From JBBSGA01 sp038254585 (GTDB lineage: Bacteria > Chloroflexota > Chloroflexia > Chloroflexales > Kallotenuaceae): a stretch of DNA of 6,298 nt. Under the pieces are notes generated by a model. The model was not told where the DNA came from. It saw nothing but the letters and a program-made list of their open reading frames with translations, and searched no databases. Shown here in pieces: positions 1-5,436 of the stretch. Location: assembly GCA_038254585.1 (NCBI GenBank), contig JBBSGA010000360.1, positions 1 to 6,298 of the forward strand, written 5' to 3'. The position numbers were made by a program, and so were the translations under genes. The stretch's first letter is position 1. The number at the start of each line of letters is the position of its first letter.

Positions 1-46
1 AGGAGCTTTGCACGCCCCGGCCGGGCGCCAGAACGGGAAGTAACTG

Positions 47-119
47 CCCTGGTGCACCCCGTCCTGCGGTATCCTAGCCGGGTCATGCCGAATGTCAAGA
101 CCGACAGTACCCTGGTGCA
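47..119 (+). repeat. Direct repeat CCCTGGTGCA, two copies
   Basis: The 10-mer CCCTGGTGCA occurs at 47-56 and again at 110-119, 63 nt apart, just outside or at the presumed left end of the IS110 element. Two identical 10-mers this close are unlikely but not impossible by chance. They could mark target or junction sequence of the insertion or a protein-binding site. I found no third copy at the right end of the element. Confidence 0.4.
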
Positions 120-262
120 GTTTGCCCGATTAGGAGCTTGGTCTCAGGGATGCTACGAGCAGAACACTGGTGACGCACTGCGATCCCGAATGAGAGCGTG
201 GTTAATGACGTCATCCCTGCGCCGGCATGACCTGGTTCCGTACTCAGAAGGAGAAGAGCTGC
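110..262 (+). ncRNA. Candidate bridge RNA region of the IS110 element
   Basis: IS110 recombinases are known to use a structured bridge (seek) RNA encoded in the non-coding end of the element. In the IS110 group it lies upstream of the transposase. Here about 150 nt before the start codon hold no convincing protein. They contain CAGGGATG (145-152), whose exact reverse complement is at 212-219, enclosing about 59 nt. CCCTG (110-114) can alternatively pair with CAGGG (145-149), giving a 5' stem-loop. The position and size fit a bridge RNA. The target and donor loops cannot be assigned without knowing the exact ends, and 5-8 bp inverted repeats can arise by chance in a region this long. Confidence 0.3.
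248..253 (+). promoter_or_regulatory. Ribosome binding site of the IS110 transposase
   Basis: AAGGAG lies 9 nt before the ATG at 263. This favours 263 over the in-frame ATG at 227, which has no comparable Shine-Dalgarno sequence. GGCATG (224-229) can pair with CATGCC (262-267), placing this site in the loop and the start codon in the stem. Confidence 0.6.
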
Positions 263-1645
263 ATGCCCCGTCTTCCCAAAGCTCCCCTCGCGTCTCAAGC
301 ATCTCAGTCCCTGCCTGCCCAGTTGCAACACGTCAACCTGCATGCTGCCGGCATCGATATCGGCTCCACCGCCCATTTTGTCGCTGTCCCTCCCGACACT
401 GACCCGCAGCCGGTACGTCAGTTTGGCACCTTTACCGCCGACCTCCACCGCCTCGCCGATTGGCTGACCGCCTGTGGTGTCGAGACCGTGGTGATGGAGT
501 CGACCGGCGTGTATTGGATCCCGCTCTTTGAGTTGCTTGAGGAACGCGGCTTTCATGTCCTGCTGGTCAATGCGCGCCATGTCAAGAACGTGAGTGGACG
601 CAAGTCGGATGTGCTCGACTGCCAGTGGCTCCAACAACTCCACACCTTCGGCCTGCTCAGTGGCGCCTTTCGGCCCGCCGATGAGATCGTGGTGCTGCGC
701 AGCTACCTGCGCCAACGGACCATGTTGGTGCAAGGGGCAGCGATGCAGATTCAGCATATGCAGAAGGCGCTGCAACAGATGAACGTCCTCCTTCATCAGG
801 TCGTCTCCGACATTACCGGCGTCACAGGCATGGCGATCATCCGCGCGATCCTGGCGGGGGAACGCGACCCGAAGGTGCTGGCGCAGTCTCGCGATGCGCG
901 CTGCAAAAACAGTGCGGAGGTCATCGCTCAGAGCCTGGTCGGCAATTATCGAGCGGAGCACCTCTTCGCCTTGCAGCAGGCGGTCACGTTGTATGAGGTC
1001 TACCAAGCCCAGATTGCGGCGTGTGATGCGCAGATTGAGCTCTATCTTGCGAGTTGCACAGAGGTGACCAGCGAGGCACCACCCACGCCGGGCAAGCCTC
1101 GGCAGCGCACAGGCAATCCGTTCCACTTTGATGCGCATGCCCAGCTCTACCGTCTCACGGGGGTGGACCTGACGCGGATTGATGGGATTGATAGTCTGAG
1201 CGCGCTCACGATCCTGGGGGAAATCGGCACGGATATGAGCCGGTGGAAGACGGTGAAGCACTTTGTGTCGTGGTTGGGATTGTGTCCAGGGACGAAGGTC
1301 TCAGGCGGCAAGGTGCTTGGGAGCAAGAGCAAGCCGACGGCGAACCGGGCGGCGAGCGCGCTGCGCCTGGCCGCTGCCAGCTTGTCGCGCAGTCGGAGTG
1401 CGCTGGGAGCCTACCTGCGGCGCATGAGCGCGCGATTGGGCAAGCCGCAGGCGGTGACGGCGACGGCGCACAAACTGGCGCGGTTGGTCTATAGCATGCT
1501 CAAGCATGGCACCGAGTACGTCGATGTGGGGCAGGACTACTATGAGCAGCAACATCGCGAGCGCGTGGTGCATAGTCTCACGCGACGGGCGAAAGAACTC
1601 GGGTTCGTCCTACTCCCGGCACCTCCCCAAGAGGCAGTTACATGA
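263..1645 (+). CDS. IS110-family transposase (bridge-RNA-guided recombinase)
   Basis: A 460-residue DEDD transposase of the IS110/IS116/IS902 class. These proteins cut and rejoin DNA using a RuvC-like N-terminal domain and a C-terminal domain with a nucleophilic serine, guided by an RNA from the element. The N-terminal domain shows the four acidic residues in order: D32 (GIDIGS), E79 (VVMESTGVYW), D116 and D119 (GRKSDVLDCQW). A mid region rich in Gln and hydrophobic residues (about 150-280) probably forms a coiled coil. The C-terminal Transposase_20 region begins near LTGVD and IDGIDSLSALTILGEIG; S347 in GTKVSGGK is the likely catalytic serine. All key residues are present and the frame is intact over a normal family length, so the element may be active. 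The start at 263 is chosen for its ribosome site; an ATG at 227 would add 12 residues. Confidence 0.95.
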   Translation: MPRLPKAPLASQASQSLPAQLQHVNLHAAGIDIGSTAHFVAVPPDTDPQPVRQFGTFTADLHRLADWLTACGVETVVMESTGVYWIPLFELLEERGFHVLLVNARHVKNVSGRKSDVLDCQWLQQLHTFGLLSGAFRPADEIVVLRSYLRQRTMLVQGAAMQIQHMQKALQQMNVLLHQVVSDITGVTGMAIIRAILAGERDPKVLAQSRDARCKNSAEVIAQSLVGNYRAEHLFALQQAVTLYEVYQAQIAACDAQIELYLASCTEVTSEAPPTPGKPRQRTGNPFHFDAHAQLYRLTGVDLTRIDGIDSLSALTILGEIGTDMSRWKTVKHFVSWLGLCPGTKVSGGKVLGSKSKPTANRAASALRLAAASLSRSRSALGAYLRRMSARLGKPQAVTATAHKLARLVYSMLKHGTEYVDVGQDYYEQQHRERVVHSLTRRAKELGFVLLPAPPQEAVT

Positions 1646-1701
1646 GAGCCGTGCCATGCTTCCCTCTATTTTCGCCAGACTACAGTAACGATCTTCGAAG
1701 T

Positions 1702-1718
1702 CGCCGTCACCTACGGCG
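1702..1718 (+). repeat. GC-rich hairpin CGCCGT/ACGGCG after the transposase
   Basis: CGCCGT (1702-1707) and ACGGCG (1713-1718) form a perfect 6-bp stem with a 5-nt loop, 57 nt after the transposase stop. No T-run follows, so it is not a typical intrinsic terminator. It could be structured right-flank sequence or a weak pause site in the leader of the next gene. Confidence 0.4.
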
Positions 1719-1761
1719 CACAGTTTCGGATCTGGACCTGGGACGCCAGGCAGGAGCATAC

Positions 1762-1766
1762 GGAGG
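1762..1766 (+). promoter_or_regulatory. Ribosome binding site deciding a TTG start
   Basis: GGAGG lies 6 nt before TTG at 1773 and 9 nt before the next in-frame TTG at 1776. The frame is open back to a TAA at 1686-1688 and contains no ATG there. The first ATG inside the gene (1848) would remove a family-like N-terminal segment, so a TTG start is preferred. Confidence 0.6.
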
Positions 1767-1772
1767 CCGATC

Positions 1773-2084
1773 TTGTTGAACACACTTCCCCTCGTCAGCC
1801 GTGGTCTCGCCCGCAAGTTTCCAGGTGGCAACGATCCCTTTCAACTCATGACGCGCCTCCTCGAAGAATGCGGTGAGTTGGCCCAGGAAGTAAACCGGTT
1901 CGAAGGCAGTGGGATCAAACGCGAAAAGTACGGCGCACCAGATCGGGCGCGTCTGGCTGAAGAGGCCTCCCACGTCTTGCGCTGCATCGTCCAGATCGTC
2001 CAGTATTATGAGGTCGAACAGGAGGTAGGCGCGGCGCTCGAAGGGACCTACGAACGCTTGCGCCAAGCAGGATTCATTGAGTGA
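1773..2084 (+). CDS. MazG-like nucleotide pyrophosphohydrolase
   Basis: A 103-residue all-alpha NTP pyrophosphohydrolase-like protein (MazG/dUTPase-2 superfamily). Such enzymes hydrolyse (d)NTPs to the monophosphate plus pyrophosphate with Mg2+ and often clear damaged or excess nucleotides; they act as oligomers in the cytoplasm. The N-terminal helix contains FPGGNDPFQLMTRLLEECGE with the first metal motif E31-E32-x-x-E35. The second motif, usually E-x-x-D, reads E64-A-S-H67, so the usual Asp is His. The length is normal for a single-domain member. The start is TTG, supported by GGAGG. The next gene follows after 44 nt on the same strand, suggesting co-transcription. The substrate cannot be told, and activity is uncertain because of H67. 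Confidence 0.8.
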   Translation: MLNTLPLVSRGLARKFPGGNDPFQLMTRLLEECGELAQEVNRFEGSGIKREKYGAPDRARLAEEASHVLRCIVQIVQYYEVEQEVGAALEGTYERLRQAGFIE

Positions 2085-2128
2085 TCGATGGGGCATGACG
2101 GGATCACCGAAGACCGGAGGACGCAAAG

Positions 2129-2704
2129 ATGAACTACTTCTTGGGAATACCGCCCCCAACGCAATACACCAGGCGCATCGAGGCGTTCCGGCGCGACATC
2201 GCGGACTGGGCTCTCAGGCCGCAGCGCTCGGAGCCACACATTTCAGTGAAGGGGTCAGCAGGACTGGACGAAAGCCCCGCAATGCTGGCGAGTGTCGCCG
2301 AGATCGCTCAGCACACTGTCCCCTTCGGCATTCGACTCCGGGAGCCCGCAGTATTCGAGGGTGAGCCCGTTCTGTACCTCAGCGTCGAGTCGCCGGGCTG
2401 GCAGCAACTCAACCGGACGCTGATCGACACGATCGCAGCAAGAACCGGCGTAGAGATGCATCCTTTAGAGGTTAGCGGTTGGATTCCACACCTGACGATC
2501 ATCCGGCTGAAGCCAGAGCTCCTGCTCCGGTACAACGAGATGCTTTCGACAACTGCCCACTCGCTGGCGCCCTTCCCCACCTTCACGGCCCACATACTCA
2601 GGATGTATCGGCAAGAGCGCGACGAAGGGCAGTGGCTTCCATTCCGGGACTTTCCCCTCTCCGGTCGGCCGGAGGAAGACAAGAGAGCCCGAAGTCAAGC
2701 CTAG
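2129..2704 (+). CDS. 2H phosphoesterase, 2'-5' RNA ligase-like
   Basis: A 191-residue protein of the 2H (LigT/cyclic phosphodiesterase) superfamily. Members act on 2',3'-cyclic phosphates or 2'-5' linkages in RNA or small nucleotides. Both signature motifs are present: H37-I-S39 in SEPHISVKG and H121-L-T123 in GWIPHLTIIRL, about 84 residues apart, with the usual start MNYFLGIPPP. The two histidines form the catalytic pair, so the fold looks intact. ATG at 2129 is preceded by GGAGG (2116-2120) at 8-nt spacing. The C-terminal tail after about residue 178 is charged and probably unstructured. The gene lies 44 nt after the MazG-like gene, pointing to a shared nucleotide or RNA-end maintenance role, which is inference. 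The exact substrate is unknown. Confidence 0.85.
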   Translation: MNYFLGIPPPTQYTRRIEAFRRDIADWALRPQRSEPHISVKGSAGLDESPAMLASVAEIAQHTVPFGIRLREPAVFEGEPVLYLSVESPGWQQLNRTLIDTIAARTGVEMHPLEVSGWIPHLTIIRLKPELLLRYNEMLSTTAHSLAPFPTFTAHILRMYRQERDEGQWLPFRDFPLSGRPEEDKRARSQA

Positions 2705-2928
2705 CCGGGTCACCGAAGCGACCCAGGATTCCTCGATGGACGACGCCAGTTGCGAAGGATAGTGACACGGCACAGGTCAGAGCTACGACCAAAGACTCCC
2801 CGAGGAGCCTCTTGTATTGTCGGCATCATCCAGGGGATGCATCCCATTATGACCGGGCCTCGATTACTGAGCGCTGCATAGAGATCTAAACTTTCGAGTT
2901 GGCAAAGGTACTGGTAGGTATGGTACGT
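2705..2928. other. Intergenic region before the carbon-nitrogen hydrolase
   Basis: No supported gene is seen in these 224 nt on either strand. The stretch contains the perfect 12-bp palindrome GGGATGCATCCC (2834-2845). There is no clear terminator with a T-run after the 2H gene and no convincing sigma70 promoter. The gap breaks the + strand genes into two probable transcription units. Confidence 0.5.
2834..2845. repeat. 12-bp perfect palindrome GGGATGCATCCC
   Basis: A perfect dyad without spacer, about 85 nt upstream of the hydrolase start. It could be an operator for a dimeric regulator of the downstream genes. No regulator is encoded in the window, and the assignment is speculative. Confidence 0.35.
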
Positions 2929-3651
2929 ATGAAAGCGGCGCTCTGCATCCACCGGATCGCCGATCATCTCGGCCAGAATCTCGCCACTGTTCTGGAGATG
3001 TCCGCGCGGGCGGCAGGTGCCGGGGCCGATTTGGTGCTCTTTGCCGAGGCCGCGCTGTCGGGCTTGTTCATCACCGATGATCCTGCCCACGACCTGCCCC
3101 TCGGACAAGCTGTCCCCGGCCCTGGGGCGGATCGGCTCGCCGCCGCGGCACGGGACCATCGCATCTGGCTCGTGCTGGGCATCCTCGAGCGCGCCGCCGA
3201 TCAGCTCTACGACGCCGCGCTGCTCTTCGCGCCCGACGGGCGGATCGTGCTGCATTACCGGCGCATCCGGCCCCACTGGCATAGTCGTCACGCCGATCCG
3301 GCCGTGTACTGCCAGGGAAGTGAACTCGGCGTTGCCGAGACACCCTTCGGGCAGTGTGCCTTTCTGATCTGCGGCGACCTCTTCGGCGACGCGCTGATCC
3401 AGCAGGTCCGCGCGCAGCACGTCGACTTGCTCCTCGTGCCGATCGCCCGGGACTTCGACGAGGACGTACCCGATCTCGCGCCCTGGCACCGCCACGAAAA
3501 GTACGCCTATGCCCAGCGCGCCCTGCTCGCGAGTGTGCCCATGCTCCTCACGAACTACCTCGCGGATTATCCCGGCTACGGCGGTGCCTTCGGGGCGCCC
3601 TCGCCGGAGCGATCGTGGCCGAATGGCCGCTCCACCGGCCCGGCATCCTGA
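2929..3651 (+). CDS. Carbon-nitrogen hydrolase, C-terminus frameshifted
   Basis: A nitrilase-superfamily (CN hydrolase) protein; these enzymes cleave amide or nitrile C-N bonds with a Glu-Lys-Cys triad. Numbered from the ATG at 2929, the Glu is E40 (LVLFAEAALSGLF) and the nucleophile is C148 (AFLICGDLFGD). The usual Lys region reads HYRRIRPHW (R111/R112), so Arg stands where Lys is expected. The protein matches the family through YLADYPGYGGAF (about residue 221), then turns into an unrelated tail ending at 3651 (240 residues). A family-like tail, AIVAEWPLHRPGILTVPFG, is in another frame and stops at 3668. One lost base at about 3604-3607 explains this; repair would give about 246 residues. 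Starts at 2920 (ATG) or 2899 (TTG) are possible; 2929 best fits a family-like MKAALCIHRI. The substrate is unknown. Confidence 0.82.
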   Translation: MKAALCIHRIADHLGQNLATVLEMSARAAGAGADLVLFAEAALSGLFITDDPAHDLPLGQAVPGPGADRLAAAARDHRIWLVLGILERAADQLYDAALLFAPDGRIVLHYRRIRPHWHSRHADPAVYCQGSELGVAETPFGQCAFLICGDLFGDALIQQVRAQHVDLLLVPIARDFDEDVPDLAPWHRHEKYAYAQRALLASVPMLLTNYLADYPGYGGAFGAPSPERSWPNGRSTGPAS

Positions 3652-3668
3652 CGGTCCCGTTTGGGTGA
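3606..3668 (+). pseudogene. Displaced C-terminal end of the carbon-nitrogen hydrolase
   Basis: In the -1 frame relative to the hydrolase, codons from 3606 read GAIVAEWPLHRPGILTVPFG and end at TGA 3666-3668. This is the kind of final strand seen in nitrilase-family proteins (a phrase like 'DG-IVAEW', then 'PGIL', then the end). It directly continues the hydrolase once one base is restored. It may reflect a true frameshift mutation or a sequencing or assembly error in a G/C-rich run. Confidence 0.75.
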
Positions 3669-3705
3669 CCCGTACATCGTCGTGCAGCCGTCAGCTGCTG
3701 CGGAC

Positions 3706-3710
3706 GGAGG
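3706..3710 (+). promoter_or_regulatory. Ribosome binding site setting the GNAT start
   Basis: GGAGG lies 7 nt before ATG at 3718. This favours 3718 over the upstream in-frame TTG at 3661, which overlaps the end of the hydrolase frame and adds 19 residues that do not look like a GNAT fold. Confidence 0.7.
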
Positions 3711-3717
3711 TTCAGGG

Positions 3718-4269
3718 ATGAGCATGAGCAACAGCATGCGGAAAATACCGGAGGTCGAGATTCGGCCGGTGGCCACGGACGAGGTGGAGATACTCGAGCG
3801 CCAGCTGGCGCGCGGATTCGCGGCGAAACATCGGGCACGGCTCGCATTGCAGGCGGCAGGCAAGGCCGTCTATCTGATCGCCTGGCGCCCAGGGACGCCC
3901 ATCGGCCACGTGCTGCTGGAGTGGGAAGGCACAAACGAGGAGCCGCTGGCGTCGAACCTCAAGGACTGCCCCATCCTCTCGGACCTCTTTGTCGTGGAGG
4001 ATCTCCGTGGGAGGGGCATCGGGTCGCAACTGCTCCGGGCGGTCGAGAGTCTGGCTGGGGAGCATGGTTACCGGCAGATTGCGTTGGGCGTCGCAACGAA
4101 TAATCCTCGGGCGCAGGCGCTTTACGAGCGTCGGGGCTACCAGGAGACGGGATTGGGCGTGTACACCAGCCGCTGGAAGGAGATCGACGAGCATGGACAG
4201 GAGCGATGGTTCGAGGAAGCCGAAGTCTGCCTCGTGAAATCGTTGGAAGTGGCATCGCGCGGGTTCTAG
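3718..4269 (+). CDS. GNAT-family N-acetyltransferase
   Basis: A 183-residue GCN5-related acetyltransferase, which moves an acetyl group from acetyl-CoA to an amine on a small molecule, peptide or protein. Motif A covers about residues 88-110: LSDLFVVEDLRGRGIG holds the pyrophosphate-binding loop R97-G-R-G-I-G102, followed by the helix SQLLRAVESLA. Motif B follows, with ALGVATNNPRAQALYERRGY; Y136 is placed like the usual general acid. N-terminal strands (EIRPVATDEVEILERQLARG) and an acidic segment near 70-85 precede it. The fold is intact and a normal length. The start at 3718 follows a good GGAGG. The gene is about 50 nt after the hydrolase on the same strand, so the two may share a transcript. 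The acceptor substrate cannot be inferred, and a resistance role is not shown. Confidence 0.92.
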   Translation: MSMSNSMRKIPEVEIRPVATDEVEILERQLARGFAAKHRARLALQAAGKAVYLIAWRPGTPIGHVLLEWEGTNEEPLASNLKDCPILSDLFVVEDLRGRGIGSQLLRAVESLAGEHGYRQIALGVATNNPRAQALYERRGYQETGLGVYTSRWKEIDEHGQERWFEEAEVCLVKSLEVASRGF

Positions 4270-4444
4270 CCGCTCCAGTCCTTGCTCTTCCAGGTCCTAC
4301 CCCGAGAGCGAGAAACATCTTGCCGTTAGTGCGGCTATCGTTGACTGCTCGATATGACAACAGCTCCCCATCGCCATTGCAGAGCAAGCAACACCGCTGC
4401 CTAGCAAGTGTTTGATGCGGCGCGCGACCTCGGGACGCGCCCAG
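4270..4444. other. Convergent intergenic region between GNAT and sulfotransferase
   Basis: These 175 nt separate two genes that end toward each other. No strong hairpin followed by a T-run is visible on either strand. TAGCCGC (4267-4273) and GCGGCTA (4330-4336) are inverted repeats about 56 nt apart, too far apart for a simple terminator. I see no gene here. Confidence 0.4.
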
Positions 4445-5050
4445 TCATTTGGTCCCGTCGCTCCTCCGGTTTCTCCAAGGGAACGGAAGATCGGGCCGGG
4501 GCAGGCCCAGTGCATGACAGATCGGCGCCCACCCCTCTGCGGCACGCCACTCCAGCAGGCGGTGCTGCGGAACGCTCTCCCTCACCTCGGCATTGTGCCG
4601 CTCGTAGGCTGCCATCATCGTCGCCGGGTCATCCCATCGCTCGGTCCCCGTGAATCGCTCGAGCAGGGCCAGAAAGCCGCGGCCTCCGTTCCAGTCGGGC
4701 GCGAGCGCCATGCGCGCGTAGGGGAGAATCGTCTCGTCGGCGCTGTGCCACCACGCATCTGCGGTGTCGCGCACCGACAGGAGTACCGGCGCATCGGGAT
4801 TCGCCGCACTCAGTTCGCGCCAAAACAGCGAGGCGGGCCAGTCAACCGCGGCGACGTACCCGTCGAACAGCTGGTCCCAGTCAGGAGTGTCACCCGCGAG
4901 CGCACGATTCCAGCCGGAACCAAGGTCGTTGGGATGACCGGGGATCCCCGCCATGTGGTAGCAACGCCCACCTAGGAGATGCTCAAGTGCCTCCTTGAGC
5001 GAGCTTGTACCCGTGCGCGGAAGACCCGCACCCACGACTCGAAGATTCAT
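4445..5050 (-). CDS. PAPS-dependent sulfotransferase family protein
   Basis: A 201-residue member of the short bacterial sulfotransferase family related to Sulfotransfer_4/17. Such enzymes transfer sulfate from 3'-phosphoadenosine 5'-phosphosulfate (PAPS) to hydroxyl or amine groups. The 5'-phosphosulfate loop is at the N-terminus: VVGAGLPRTGTSSLKEAL, with R12, T13, G14 and T15. The 3'-phosphate site is PVLLSVRDTADAWWHS with R94 and S103. Other family marks are CYHM (30-33) and VDWPA (69-73). The length is close to normal, so it looks complete. The start at 5050 has a strong AGGAGGA (5056-5062) with 5-nt spacing. The same frame is open upstream to 5380 and covers an IS66 remnant, but the ribosome site and the exact start of homology mark 5050 as the true start. 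The acceptor is unknown. Confidence 0.9.
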   Translation of the reverse strand: MNLRVVGAGLPRTGTSSLKEALEHLLGGRCYHMAGIPGHPNDLGSGWNRALAGDTPDWDQLFDGYVAAVDWPASLFWRELSAANPDAPVLLSVRDTADAWWHSADETILPYARMALAPDWNGGRGFLALLERFTGTERWDDPATMMAAYERHNAEVRESVPQHRLLEWRAAEGWAPICHALGLPRPDLPFPWRNRRSDGTK

Positions 5051-5055
5051 TTTCG

Positions 5056-5062
5056 TCCTCCT
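5056..5062 (-). promoter_or_regulatory. Strong ribosome binding site of the sulfotransferase
   Basis: On the minus strand AGGAGGA is followed after 5 nt by ATG (5050). It is a near-perfect Shine-Dalgarno sequence and separates the true sulfotransferase start from the open in-frame IS66 remnant upstream. Confidence 0.75.
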
Positions 5063-5107
5063 TTTTGCCCAGTTCCTGTTGGATTCTTCGACGGAGGGCA
5101 GCTGTGC

Positions 5108-5332
5108 TTGCCGGTCTCGCGCTTGCGCTTGCGTCGTGACGGTCAGGATGCGTTCCACGAAGCGGCTGCCGGAGTCGCTGTCCGTGCCGTAACAGCCCTT
5201 GCGCCACGGCACTGCCGGGCGCAGCGCCCATTCCGCCATATTGTTGGTCGGTTCCACCCCCTCCACCGCCACAAACGCCCACCGTGCCGGCCAGACCAGC
5301 AGCAGGTCTCGACAGAAGCCGCGCGCCTTCTC
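5108..5332 (-). pseudogene. IS66-family transposase C-terminal remnant
   Basis: On the minus strand about 75 codons match the C-terminal part of IS66-type DDE transposases. The marks are ARGFCRDLL, WAFVAVEGVEPTNNMAEWAL, RPAVPWRKG and CYGTDSDSGSRFVERILTV. The motif PTNN-x-A-E holds what is probably the third acidic catalytic residue. The following position, usually Arg in NNxAERAL, is Trp here, a sign of decay. The first two DDE residues, the rest of the transposase, the helper genes and both element ends are absent. Homology stops after ILTVTT, exactly at a short tandem repeat of GCGCTT (plus strand 5119-5133). The frame then continues without a stop into the sulfotransferase. It is a dead fragment left by an old insertion or recombination. 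Confidence 0.85.
5119..5133. repeat. Tandem hexamer GCGCTT, 2.5 copies
   Basis: The plus strand reads GCGCTTGCGCTTGCG, coding QAQAR on the minus strand. It lies at the point where similarity to IS66 transposases ends, so it may mark a slippage or rejoining point. It is short and could be chance. Confidence 0.4.
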
Positions 5333-5436
5333 CCCCGGCAACCCACAACCAACGGGTCTGGGACGGCTCCGAGTGTGCAATTTGCCCGAATGATGTAGTC
5401 GCGCCTATCTGCCTTTGGTCCATCGATCGCTCCAAG
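5333..5436. other. Spacer between nucleotidyltransferase and IS66 remnant
   Basis: This is about 100 nt with no supported gene, lying downstream of the nucleotidyltransferase stop on the minus strand. No clear terminator or IS66 terminal repeat is seen. Any promoter of the sulfotransferase would have to be here or inside the IS66 remnant; none is obvious. Confidence 0.4.

Larger units (their letters stand above)
110..1690 (+). mobile_element. IS110-family insertion sequence (ends approximate)
   Basis: The element is defined by its IS110-type transposase (263-1645). The outer boundaries are not resolved. IS110 elements usually lack long terminal inverted repeats and target duplications, and I found no convincing end pair. 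Limits of about 110 and 1690 are suggested only by family size (1.2-1.6 kb), by the hexamer ACAGTA found at 104-109 and again at 1682-1687, and by coding-like sequence restarting after about 1689. The long 5' non-coding part and very short 3' part match the IS110-group layout, with the guide RNA upstream, rather than the IS1111 layout, with the RNA downstream. This subgroup call is inference. Confidence 0.55.
1646..1772. other. Spacer between IS110 transposase and MazG-like gene
   Basis: This 127-nt stretch holds the right end of the IS110 element and the leader of the next gene. From about 1686 one + frame reads VTIFEVAVTYGAQFRIWTW and stays open into the next gene. It looks protein-like, but I recognise no family. 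It could be the tail of a gene broken by the insertion, or chance. The ribosome site of the MazG-like gene sits at its right end. Confidence 0.4.

Noticed and set aside
16..25. Palindrome CCCGGCCGGG near the left edge
   Set aside because: It is a short GC-only dyad in GC-rich DNA with no nearby gene context to give it meaning.
95..1261. Long minus-strand open frame (388 codons) opposite the transposase
   Set aside because: It is antisense to a clear IS110 transposase, has no recognisable domain, and is rich in Arg, His and Leu as expected for a shadow of GC-rich coding sequence.
2710..3495. Minus-strand open frame of 261 codons opposite the carbon-nitrogen hydrolase
   Set aside because: The plus strand carries clear nitrilase motifs. 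The antisense product has no family features and extends into a non-coding gap.
4981..5000. Inverted repeat GCTCAAG/CTTGAGC with 6-nt loop
   Set aside because: It lies inside the sulfotransferase coding sequence, over the helix after the PAPS loop, and is followed by no T-run, so it is most likely incidental.
4445..5380. A single 311-residue protein joining the IS66 fragment and sulfotransferase
   Set aside because: The strong AGGAGGA and ATG at 5050 coincide exactly with the start of sulfotransferase homology, and the upstream part is a truncated transposase piece.
115..5389. Near-identical 15-mer GTGCA(G/A)TTTGCCCGA at 115-129 and 5375-5389, near the IS110 left end and the IS66 remnant
   Set aside because: Fourteen of 15 bases match, but about one such pair is expected by chance in a window this size, and the flanking sequence is unrelated.
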